Shown here piece by piece: positions 55,350 through 64,000 of a stretch of 64,000 bases of DNA. Numbering within the stretch: position 1 is the stretch's first letter; every line of letters starts with the position of its first letter. The notes under the pieces are model-generated. The model was not told the DNA's origin, made no database searches, and worked only from the letters and a program-made list of their open reading frames with translations. The stretch comes from Carposina sasakii (taxonomy: Eukaryota > Arthropoda > Insecta > Lepidoptera > Carposinidae), in NCBI GenBank assembly GCA_014607495.2, contig CP053156.1, positions 14,818,001 to 14,882,000 on the forward strand, in the 5' to 3' direction. The translations under genes were made by a program, and so were the position numbers.

Positions 55350-56290
55350 AATAGGTAGCTAAGACACAACGCAACAAGCTTCAGTTTAAAAAACCTTTTT
55401 TTAATACAAGCTTTTATTGTTTTTTAATAAAATAAACTGATCAAACAAACTAGCCCAAACTCAATAGGGTGGCATCTTTTAATTTACGGAGTTCCTATGG
55501 CCACCGTTCCAGCTCCATCATCAGATCAGCTCTATGTTATAACAGTATTGCATTGTTGTCCGATTTATACATGCGTGAAAATTTTTGGCACAATCGGAAA
55601 GTGGATCAAATTTAACTTCCAAGATTGGGTTACAGACAACGGGACAGGTGAAACTAAATAAAAGCTTACAAAAATTGATCGTGTGAAAACCCAATTCAAA
55701 GGTACTGGGATTCAACCTAATTTCAACTTTTGTATAGAAACACAATACCGTGTATTTAATTTTCTGCCGCCTGAGCGAATTACGCGAGCCAGTCCACACG
55801 GTCTATTCTATTTAATTAGTTGCTTCATGCCAACTGACCCGGTTTAGAACAGTTATATTTGAAAATTTAACACTCATTTATCATTGGGTTTAGATTTTTT
55901 AAGTAAACGGGCGGTGTTTTTTTTTTTGAATTTGTTTTTTTTGGTTACGAGGATTAAAAAGACGTTGATTTATATTTGTGCGTGGGTTATTTATGAAAGG
56001 GGTTATAGCGAGGAATATATATTAAAAGGTGTGATTAAATTATTTTTATGCCTGTGCTGCGGGGCTTTATTGGAATACATCAGCTGCATCTTCTTCCGTG
56101 CATGTTGTATGAGACGACTAAGGAAATTGGGGACGTTCTCTCAGGTGGTTCTCTAAACGTGGTTTTTTATCGATAATCTATTTTATCCTTAATGATCCTG
56201 TGCTTCTAGCTACCATGGGAACACAGCCTTGTGTATATAAATGTATGTACTTTTATCCCAACTTCCCAACTATAATATCCCAACTAATCC
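55350..56290. other. No gene; short repeat fragments
   Basis: 56078-56130 and 56165-56245 are fragments of the repeats described at 6475 and 29525. ORFs of ~90 codons at 55521 (minus) and 55884 (plus) are not supported. Confidence 0.4.
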
Positions 56291-56750
56291 CAACTAATAT
56301 TATAAATGCGAAAGTAACTCTGTCTGTCTGTCTGTTACGCTTTCCCGCTTAAACCTCGCAACCGATTTTGATGAAATTTGGTACAGACAATCTTTAGACC
56401 CTGAGACAGAACATAGGCTACTTTTTATTTCGAAAAAAAGGGATGAAGGGGTTGAAATAGAGGTTGAAAGTTTGTATGGGATTTCTTAATTTTAAAAGAT
56501 AAAACCATGAAACTTTATATTTAAGCATTTGATAAGAAATCATTAAACATTTGTTCTAGCATTTTTGAAATTTCGACCAGCTAAGGGGTGAAATAAGGGT
56601 TGAAAGTTAGTATGCAAGTTCGTCAAATATCACGTCATAAGAAACAAAAAATCGTTTGTTCTAGCATTTTGAAATTTTTACCAGTTTGGGGGTGAAATAA
56701 ATTTTGTTTTTTCTGTAGTCCACGCGGACGGAGTCGCGGGCGTCCACTAG
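56291..56750 (+). mobile_element. Helitron-like element, first of a tandem pair
   Basis: ACTAATATTATAAATGCGAA, TCTG repeats, AACCTCGCAACCGATTTTG, and the 3' hairpin CGCGGACGGAGTCGCGGG then CGTCCACTAG. The next copy starts directly after CTAG. Confidence 0.8.
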
Positions 56751-57316
56751 TAATATTATAAATGCGAAAGTAACTCTGTCTGTCTGTCTGTCTGTCTGTT
56801 ACGCTTTCCCGCTTAAACCTCGCAACCGATTTTGATGAAATTTGGTACAGACAATCTTTAGACCCTGAGACAGAACATAGGCTACTTTTTATTTCGAAAA
56901 AAAGGGATGAAGGGGTTGAAATAGAGGTTGAAAGTTTGTATGGGATTTCTTAATTTAAAAGATAAAACCATGAAACTTTATATTTAAGCACTTGATAAGA
57001 AATCATTAAACATTTGTTCTAGCATTTTTGAAATTTCGACCAGCTAAGGGGTGAAATAAGGGTTGAAAGTTAGTATGCAAGTTCGTTATACATATATAAA
57101 GTTTGTAAGTATGGATGGAAGGATAGATGGATGTTTGTTACTCTTTCATGTAAAATCGGCTGGAGCGATTTTAATAAAATTTGGTATGGAGTTAGCTGAT
57201 ACCCTGGATTAACACATAGGCTACTTTTTATCCCGGGAAAATATTTTTATCCCGGATAATTTCGAAATTTTGTTTTTTCTGCAGTCCACGCGGACGAAGT
57301 CGCGGGCGTCCACTAG
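56751..57316 (+). mobile_element. Helitron-like element, second of a tandem pair
   Basis: Starts TAATATTATAAATGCGAAAG and is nearly identical to the first for ~300 bases. From about 57105 it switches to the subfamily with GGAGTTAGCTGATACCCTGG, and ends CGTCCACTAG before TAATAT. This suggests a chimeric or composite copy. Confidence 0.8.
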
Positions 57317-57418
57317 TAATATATAATATCTTGACTAAGATAAATTTATAAAAACACTTCTCCATTAATATAATCCGTTAGGATATGGTTGATCGTTTCA
57401 TCTTTAAACATTGTGCTG

Positions 57419-57645
57419 AGGGATTCAGCTTTGTTTGCCGAGATTTGGCTAGTGTATAGCTATCGGGATGAAAAATAACGTTGCCAATATGTAATTTAGA
57501 AAAGAGATGGTAAAATTCGTCATCCGATTAATTGACCCGGTGGCTTAGTGGTTATAGCGGCTCGCACGGTTTGCAGTGGTCGTGGGTTCGATTCCCACTC
57601 GGGTGAAGAATTTTTTCCATTTTCCTTATTAATAATTTTATAAAA
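57419..57645 (+). mobile_element. tRNA-derived SINE, family T
   Basis: AGGGATTCAGCTTTGTTTGC head, tRNA-like GACCCGGTGGCTTAGTGGTT ... GGTTCGATTCCCACTCGGG, and tail TTTTTTCCATTTTCCTTATT. Confidence 0.8.
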
Positions 57646-57649
57646 TGTA

Positions 57650-58140
57650 TGTACGTACAAATGAATATGTTTTAATGAATTTGGTTTAACAAAATCGCCA
57701 TGTTTCTAAATGTGTCTCTATTTCGTTAAAGTCTACATTTAATAATATTATTAATTTACTCCAAATATGTGGGATGATATCACTTATCCCAGAGAACAAG
57801 CGTTTAATCAGTCGGAAGCGAGGGCGGACCGTTCTCTGATTAATACGAAGCATTGTGTATGAAGAAAAGTATTGTAGTAACTTTGTATTTAGATTATTTT
57901 ACATTACATACATACATCATACACATGGCTACCTACTGAAAAATCTGTTCTAATTAGGGAAGAAAATAGGTGTGAGTTTAACATTATACCTCTACCCTCC
58001 CCCCATTCGGAGATAATTTACATGACAATATACATATAAATATATAGTAAAACTAAAATATATTTTTTATCTACACAATCGTAAATGATACAAAATTGTA
58101 AGTTTTGAAGTTGTTTTAAAAGTTCACTCACAAAGTTGTA
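57650..58140. other. No recognisable feature
   Basis: AT-rich; nothing recognised. Confidence 0.4.
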
Positions 58141-58145
58141 CGATT

Positions 58146-58215
58146 TCGTAGCGCCGCTACGATCTATCAATGTCATCGTAGCTTTGCTACGAACTACTTA
58201 CGTAGCGCTGCTACG
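58146..58215. repeat. Three consecutive hairpins with CGTAGC/GCTACG stems
   Basis: 58146-58162 TCGTAGCGCCGCTACGA, 58176-58192 TCGTAGCTTTGCTACGA, 58201-58215 CGTAGCGCTGCTACG. Each is a near-perfect palindrome with a 1-3 base centre; spacing 30 and ~25 bases. Function unknown; may be part of a MITE. Confidence 0.85.
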
Positions 58216-58736
58216 GTTTATAGTCATCTATGGATTCTATTTGCAAGTTATTTTACCTATTCTGTCTGATAAAGAGTAGCGGTGTTATTACAAAAGAATC
58301 GCGAAGCAATGTCTAAACACCCGTTTTGTGAGACATGGTCTAACATTTTAAGCATCGTCTAAATAACTTCTATAGAAAACACATTTAACCCTATACTTGG
58401 CAGAGAATTTTACTTTTAAAAAAATATACTTTTGCTCCTTCCCTACGTTAATTTGGTTATAAGGATATCAGGAAAAATGAAATAAAAAATCTCTGTATTT
58501 CAGTTTTCAGGATATATAATGTGTCTTCAAGTGCACACTGTCAAGCTCACAAGAAAAAAATGACTAATAAGAATGTGTCTTTACATGCACACTGCCATGT
58601 AATCACTGAACTAAAAAAGGGAAAAACTTAAAAAATAACATAAATCTTGAAAAAACTTAAGATAAAAGTCTCTAAGTTATAACATATCAACAAGTTTTGA
58701 GATCTTTAAGGAACTAGGTCTATGAATTTAGTAGGT

Positions 58737-59035
58737 ACTAGTGGACGCCCGCGACTCCGTCCGCGTGGACTAAAGAAAAACAAAATTTCGAAATTATCCG
58801 TGATAAAAAGTAGCCTATATGTTAAGTGGGACCAATCACAATATTTTACTGAAAAGTACATCGAAATCGGTTCAGCCGTTTCTGAGATTAGCGTGCACAA
58901 ACGCATAGACAAACAGACAATAATTCCAAAAATCAATATTTTGGGTACTGTTGCGTTGATAAAGGTCTCCTATAGTATTTTTTCTCATATATCTTCCATG
59001 TACAGATAGCGATATTTTTATTATATGTATATAGA
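58737..59035 (-). mobile_element. Helitron-like element nested in the piggyBac-like element
   Basis: ACTAGTGGACGCCCGCGACTC, GAAATCGGTTCAGCCG, GTTGCGTTGATAAAGGTCTC, ending near TTCCATGTACAGATAGCGAT. Confidence 0.75.
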
Positions 59036-59216
59036 ATATACCTATAGATGTACCAACATTATGTATTACATGATGATATGGTAGGCAATAAACACTAAAT
59101 TTGAAGAAAAAAAACAGAGATAACCTTATTAATAATTATCACAAAAATCAGTCGCAATATTCTGAGATCAAAGTTTACTTAAATATATATCTAACAATAT
59201 AAAAAAAAAATTAATC

Positions 59217-60655
59217 CTACTTAGTGTGAAAATCGATATAGCAATTTCGACCTTCAATTATACATAGCCGTGCATTACACTTTGAACAAAAAAATTTGGT
59301 TTGGTGTTTGGTACAGTTTCTACACCTGCCTTTTGCCGTAAAAGTAGGAAGATGTCCTGTCAGGTCAAAACGAGTAGCGTCATCAGGCCTCGCCGCAACT
59401 GGTTTCTTTACTTTTCTTACAGAATTGAAAAGACCGTCAGGTTGTAGATTAGAAGAAATCCTCTCAAAAAGTCGTCTTTATTAATATTTATTGAAGTGCC
59501 CTTTTTCTGTACAGAATATAAATTGGAATGATATACTATTAGTTCTTGTATATCGTCAGTAAAAAATAGCTTAAAGTAATCAAGCGGCGATTTCTCAATA
59601 TCTGTAGATTCGAAAATCATATTTTCTTCTATGTGTGCTGCTCCTTGAAATTTCATTCCTGTCCATTTAGGAAATATTTTGGTAGGTTTCAATACTTTTT
59701 TCTTTACAATTATCGGATTTTTCTTATAACGCCGAAGACGCACAGTAGCTGCTGCAGGTGCGACAGATGCTGGAGTTGCAGCAGGCGCTGACTGTGCGGG
59801 ACTGCAGATTGAGTCTATAGATGGTGACGGTGGAATATAAACTGATGGTGAAGGCAGTATAATGTCAGGATCATGTTGAAGAATAGAAGGTGAATTTGGA
59901 GTAGAATCGATAGTGTTGTATCTGAATCTCGGCTGTCCATGGACAGAAGCAACAGCGTATACTTCTCGATACTCACAGTCATCACTATCGGAGATATTTA
60001 AATTTTCGACAGAAGACGCTATTGATCGAACAGGAGAACTGTCCTCGGAGACGACTTGATGAGGTCTACACATCTGGATTTCATCTTCGGAGGATTCGCT
60101 GGAATCTACATCAGACTTGGCTCCGCATTTAGGAACTAAAGCTAAAATTTTTCGACCTCTAGTCATCTGAAAGAAAATTATTGCAAGCTGAGGAATAAGA
60201 ATTTTGTGTAAGGGGTAGTACCTAGTAGGGGTGTATTACGAGAAAATTATATCTAAACAAAGGCTCGAGTATGTTGTAGTACAGTAGGCAATGTGCATTT
60301 ATAGACACAACATTCACAAATAGTAATAGTCTATGACGTTGACAGTGTTTATTTATATGCACATTACAAATTTGATATTATTCATAGCGAAGCAGGCAGT
60401 GTGCATTTAAATATACACAATAAATATTGAGTCCTGCACTCTGAACCAGGCAGTGTGTATTTTAATGCACACATATAACAAAACGTGAATTACTATATAT
60501 TCATATAATATATTACAAAAATAATGTCACCAAACAATAGCATAAACCTTTGAGAAAGTAAAAATATAGCAATTTCGACCATATAAGTTAATTAAATTGA
60601 GTTAAAATAGGATACTTACAGAGAGTTGCGCGGGCGTCAATCGACTGCTCGCCAT
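59217..60655 (-). pseudogene. piggyBac-like transposase, core deleted
   Basis: Predicted first exon 60620-60655 (MASSRLTPAQLS) with donor GTAAGT, acceptor TTTCTTTCAG, then an open frame 60166-59417 (249 codons), phase 0. This frame has an acidic Ser-rich start (SESSEDE), a Pro/Ser/Ala-rich middle, and from about residue 190 the start of the DDE_Tnp_1_7 domain (SPLDYFKLFFTDDIQELIVY). At about 59450 it jumps out of frame to the C-terminus: ATRFDLTGHLP, then CRNC, CSKC, CIIE and CYIDFH (59217-59340), the piggyBac Cys-rich domain that binds DNA. The three catalytic Asp are absent, so it cannot cut DNA. A full-length enzyme elsewhere would be needed to move it. Confidence 0.88.
60286..60473. promoter_or_regulatory. 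Subterminal palindromic repeats of the piggyBac-like element
   Basis: TGTGCATTTATAGACACA (60292-60309), GTGTTTATTTATATGCACAT (60345-60364), GTGTGCATTTAAATATACAC (from 60400) and GTGTGTATTTTAATGCACAC (from 60453). Similar motifs near the other end: GTGTCTTCAAGTGCACAC (58521-58538) and GTGTCTTTACATGCACAC (58575-58592). Likely transposase-binding sites (inference). Confidence 0.65.
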
Positions 60656-60839
60656 TTTGTTCACCACTGACAATGTGTAAGCGAGAAAGATATAGTTGTC
60701 TTTTCCTGACGTAAAGAAACGTTTACGAAGTTACTTTGAGCTATTATTAAAATGATTCTATGTTATATTTTCCATTAAAAAAAATCTGAATTGAATGTGC
60801 ATTTAAGTTCACAGTGTCAAGTATAGGGTTAAGACCCAT

Positions 60840-61229
60840 TCGATTTTAACTGTGGCACCTAAACATAAAATTTGTCCTTCCAGTCCCTTTCTCTCTCAGC
60901 CATTTATGCTAAGAACGGAGAGAGATAGGTGTGAAGGTCAGAATTGACAGTATTGATATGACATTTGTCATATCAAAGGCCTAGTTGTTTAATCAGTAGT
61001 CAAGCTTATTATTGGTATTTTTACCAGATATTATTTTTACCATACGTCACAGATTCTGACTTTTTGTTAAATTTATATACAATAACCATCTTCACAAAAT
61101 TTCGCATTTGTAATATCAGTAGGATTGGTTCTATTTTACTATACTCAAATAATATTTCGAACAACGTGTTTCTGTTACAGCTATTAGTTAAACTGACAAA
61201 TTGTTGAAATAAAGTTAAATCGACCAAAC
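60840..61229. mobile_element. Possible MITE interrupting a segmental duplicate
   Basis: TCGATTTTAACT at the left and AGTTAAATCGA at the right are roughly inverted, and the segment is absent from the related stretch at 62100-62115. Weak. Confidence 0.25.
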
Positions 61230-61520
61230 AACCAGGCCTAAAATCATGTTGAGGAGGAACTATTCTAACTAGGTTCCATTCATTCATTACCGTTCCTTTC
61301 CAAGCATACTTTTGTGAATATTAAAAATAAACTGAAATAAAATTAGATTTAGTATTTTTTCTGTTAATATATACCAGTAATATTAAGTAATAAGCAGTTA
61401 TATTATATCACTCATGCCTGAAACACTGTTTTTTAACAGATCTTGCTTAGCTGTAAAGTAAAAAACAGAGCGAATGTGTTCCTTTGCCAGCTAATAAAAA
61501 GAACATATTTGACAATATTC
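61230..61520 (+). repeat. Segmental duplicate, copy 1
   Basis: Aligns with 62110-62410 through CTAAAATCATGTTG, CCGTTCCTTTCCAAGCA, AATATATACCAGTAATATTA and CACTGTTTTTTAACAGA. Non-coding as far as can be seen. Confidence 0.6.
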
Positions 61521-61693
61521 TTTGTTATTGCCATGGAAACAAATATTAAAATCTTTGATACTCTTTCAAATATTTAGTTACCGGAGCACTGTCTTGTCAA
61601 ACCCTGACATTGGAAGAATCGTCGGTCAATCGATGGAGCCATACAACCAAAATTGAATTAAATTGAAATATTTAGTACAAAGCTGCATTTTAA

Positions 61694-61977
61694 TTAGGCG
61701 ACATGTCGCAGAGACTTATCGCTCGACATTCACGTATTAGCAGCTGTAACCACACTACTGCGATTTTCACATGACAAAGCGACATACGTTCTGACTGCTC
61801 AATATCTGTCTGGCGACTATTAAGGGACACGATGGTCGCGTGTTTCGACATTCACAGATCATCTACTAGCGACCAGTTGTGCAACCCGTAAGTAAATCGC
61901 CCGACATCCGGCGACATCGCGCTGGGCACGCTAATTTCGTGTCGAGCGACGAAGTCGCGGAACAAATGTCCCCTAGT
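61694..61977. mobile_element. CpG-rich inverted-repeat element with CGACA motifs
   Basis: Left TAGGCGACATGTCGCAGAGA ... CGCTCGACATTCACG; right, inverted, TAGGGGACATTTGTTCCGCG ... CGCTCGACACGAA. The interior has many GCGAC/GTCGC words. Non-coding; superfamily unknown. Confidence 0.6.
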
Positions 61978-61987
61978 GAAAACGCGA

Positions 61988-62410
61988 CCTCATTACAAAA
62001 GAAATGCTAAACAATATCACACAGATCTAATACGTGTTTTTCTAGATAATGCCTAACGTTTTAAGCACTGTCTAAAGATACTCTATTACAAAACATATTT
62101 AGGACCGTGCCTTGTTAAAATCATGTTTGGAAGAAACATTCGTTCATCTGCGTTTCGTTCATTCCTGAACGTTCCTTTCTATGCAAATCTTTTGTAAATA
62201 TTTAAAAAATACTGAAAGAAAATTTGTTTGTGTAATTTTTCTCTTAATGTAATACCAGTAATAATATCTAATAATTATTTAAATTACGTCACATATGTAT
62301 GAAACACCGTTTTTTAACAGAAACTGATTAAAGATGAAGTGAAAACGTTCCTTTGTAAGCAATGAGGTTTTATTTTGTAATCATTGCTTGTCAGGTATTA
62401 AAAAAACATA
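61988..62410 (+). repeat. Segmental duplicate, copy 2
   Basis: 61988-62105 aligns with 58273-58388 (CTAACGTTTTAAGCACTGTC against CTAACATTTTAAGCATCGTC), and 62110-62410 with 61230-61520. It thus represents the region without the piggyBac-like element. Confidence 0.6.
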
Positions 62411-63165
62411 TTTGTCACATTGTCACATACTTAGTTGAGGATATCAGGCATGATTGTAACTAATCTATTTCAGGGTAAATTGTTTTGGGCAGGTATATAA
62501 TATTAATATCTGTATAACCGATATGCGTGTGTTAGATATTATCAAATAAGAACATGACGTATAATAATATATATAAGAAGGGTTTCTTAATTGAAAAATG
62601 GGTGCAATACCTATAAATTCATTGACTGGTTCGTCATACACTCGCAGAGTGACGGTGATACGTTAGCGTAATCTATTCTATGATATAGTAAAAGTACTAA
62701 ATTATAGTTCAGATATTCCAAAAGCTCTGCAAGATATTGCTACTATAATCCCTCGTTTCCCCTTTTTTGTTGATAAGGAAACCTTTTTGAAAAAAGTCAA
62801 ACAAACTCTCAGAAATTTGACGTTAATCAGGCTTAAAACCATCTTAAAACTACCCTTTTTATTTGACTATATTTAAACCATGTCTATATAGCGTCTCACT
62901 CTAACTGACGCCTAAATACGTTTTTGTAATAGATATTTTTTAAAACAAGCGTTCAATTGTGTTCCAACTGTTTTGTAATGACAAAACTTAGGTTAAACAG
63001 GCTAAGCATTGTCGTGTGTCAGTTTTTAAACAAAGTCTAAATGGCATATGATGGCTAAAAACGTTTTGGTAATAGAGATTTTTTAAATCGCGCGTTCGAC
63101 AGCCGTCTAATTGTTTTGTAATAACACCGCAAGTCTTTAATTTTAGTTTAAACTTATTTAATCCA
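62411..63165. other. No recognisable feature
   Basis: TTTTGTAAT ... TTTTTTAAA words recur at 62920-63125 in loosely repeated form; no gene seen. Confidence 0.35.
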
Positions 63166-63169
63166 ACCT

Positions 63170-63560
63170 TAAACTCGGGAATAGTATGGTATAAAGGGCT
63201 TGTTTCCGCAACTCGACGACTGTGCGCTTATTTTGCGTAAGGGTGGTGTACTCTCTACTCGAGCCAGCCTCTCCTCCAGAAATCCTAGCAGCCTTTTCAG
63301 GTTGCCCAGTCTCGCTAAGCGAGCCTGGAGAGCCGAGATATTTTGCCCGTTATGGGGCCACTTCTCTGCAGCGCAGCAGCAGATGGGCGGCTGTCTCCTC
63401 TTCCTCCATGCAGGCTCTGCACAGGGGACTGTCTGTAACACCTAATGTGGAGAGGTGTTTGTTGAAGGCTCCATGACCTGTAATAATACTGGTTATCAGT
63501 CTCAGTTGGGGTTTCCTTAAACTCGGGTTAGCACCAGAGTCTTGTATTGTTTTGATCCTA
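63170..63560 (-). pseudogene. LINE RNase H-domain C-terminal remnant
   Basis: Minus strand: NPSLRKPQLRLITSIITGHG, AFNKHLSTLGVTDSPLCRAC, MEEEETAAHLLLRCREVAP, stop, then YLGSPGSLSE. The GHGAFNKHL...C..C...EEET..HLL..C pattern is the tail following RNase H in R1/Jockey-type non-LTR retrotransposons. At least one in-frame stop (after EVAP). ORFs of 80-90 codons in other frames here are shadows. Confidence 0.8.
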
Positions 63561-63874
63561 GTTTATTTACAAGTATAATGATTCGTTTGTTATCGGTACA
63601 GTCGACCAAGGAACTCGAGCATCATCTCAGGCGATATGTTAGCAACTTTTAATTTACATCTTTCCCTGCACGTGACTGTGGGGTCTCATTTATGATCATG
63701 CAGTTCTGTCTAACCCATTTCAAGTGGTATTAATTATATTGTGTAATTTGCATGTTAAGTTTGACTGGACAATTATAATATAACATCTGTGTCCACAATC
63801 ATTATCATCATCATCCTTATAAATAAATGTAACATGCTTAGACTTAAATAAATAAATAAAAAATGTTCCTGCCC

Positions 63875-64000
63875 TTATGCCATTATTTATGGGGTCGGCG
63901 CTATATGGTTTCTTTAGAAACTCATTTTACTCAAGATTTGCCATTTGTTTTACTGCTGGCTCCCTGCCTAACGCCAACCCTCCTCGTGTCTAGTCAGTGA
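63875..64000. repeat. Dispersed repeat with GGGGTCGGCGC
   Basis: TTATGCCATTATTTATGGGG then TCGGCGCTATATGG, and CTGCCTAACGCCAACCCTCC at the window edge; relative of 47883-48150. Confidence 0.5.

Larger units (their letters stand above)
58389..60828 (-). mobile_element. piggyBac-like element, internally deleted
   Basis: Ends CCCTATACTTGGCA and TGTCAAGTATAGGG are inverted repeats directly inside TTAA on both sides (58385-58388, 60829-60832), the hallmark of piggyBac. The gene runs on the minus strand (59217-60655). Several imperfect palindromes of the type TGTGCATTTAAATACACA lie near both ends. A Helitron-like copy is nested at 58737-59035. Confidence 0.92.

Noticed and set aside
63200..63476. 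Plus-strand ORFs of 81 and 84 codons
   Set aside because: They are antisense shadows of the LINE RNase H remnant on the minus strand.

Overview
The window looks like gene-poor, transposon-dense nuclear DNA of a moth or butterfly (Lepidoptera). This rests on recognising several repeat families common in lepidopteran genomes: Helitron-like elements with the GC-rich 3' end and TCTG runs, LINE 3' ends whose last codons read EAYVQQWTAIG, a tRNA-derived SINE in seven copies, and short repeats ending in GTAT runs. The sequence is AT-rich, with CpG-rich islands mainly inside mobile elements. No host gene is identified with confidence.

Three protein-coding mobile elements stand out. (1) A 5'-truncated Penelope-like retroelement at 22912-24510 has a reverse transcriptase end (YVDD), a GIY-YIG endonuclease, and downstream a hammerhead-ribozyme-like fold followed by a conserved 3' tail. 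That tail occurs seven more times, twice as head-to-head inverted pairs. (2) A ~5.5-kb DNA transposon at 34961-40470 has inverted ends, a predicted three-exon transposase gene (DUF7869/Sola-like, tentative) broken by two one-base frameshifts, repeated subterminal motifs and a tandem duplication of its right end. (3) A 2.44-kb piggyBac-like element at 58389-60828, bounded by TTAA, keeps the transposase N-terminus and C-terminal cysteine cluster but has lost the catalytic core.

The rest is mostly short non-autonomous elements. These are TA-flanked MITEs with CAGGGTG ends (called M1 and M2 here), a CCCCCCTAGCATGACC MITE (M3), two 187-bp hAT MITEs with perfect 8-bp target duplications, two tRNA-derived SINE families, Helitron-like copies in tandem and inverted arrays, and LINE 3' remnants. 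Several insertions can be ordered by nesting: M2 into a Helitron-like copy at 32279, and a SINE into a CpG-rich MITE at 7029, each with an unoccupied relative elsewhere in the window.

Structures not explained by a simple insertion are a ~900-bp-arm inverted duplication (164-2463) with a further inverted repeat interleaved, a perfect spacerless 72-bp palindrome (10418-10489), three consecutive hairpins (58146-58215), a 12-copy 24-bp minisatellite (55058-55346), and a GC-rich block between 17-bp direct repeats (34035-34235). Family names are from recognition alone; no database search was possible.
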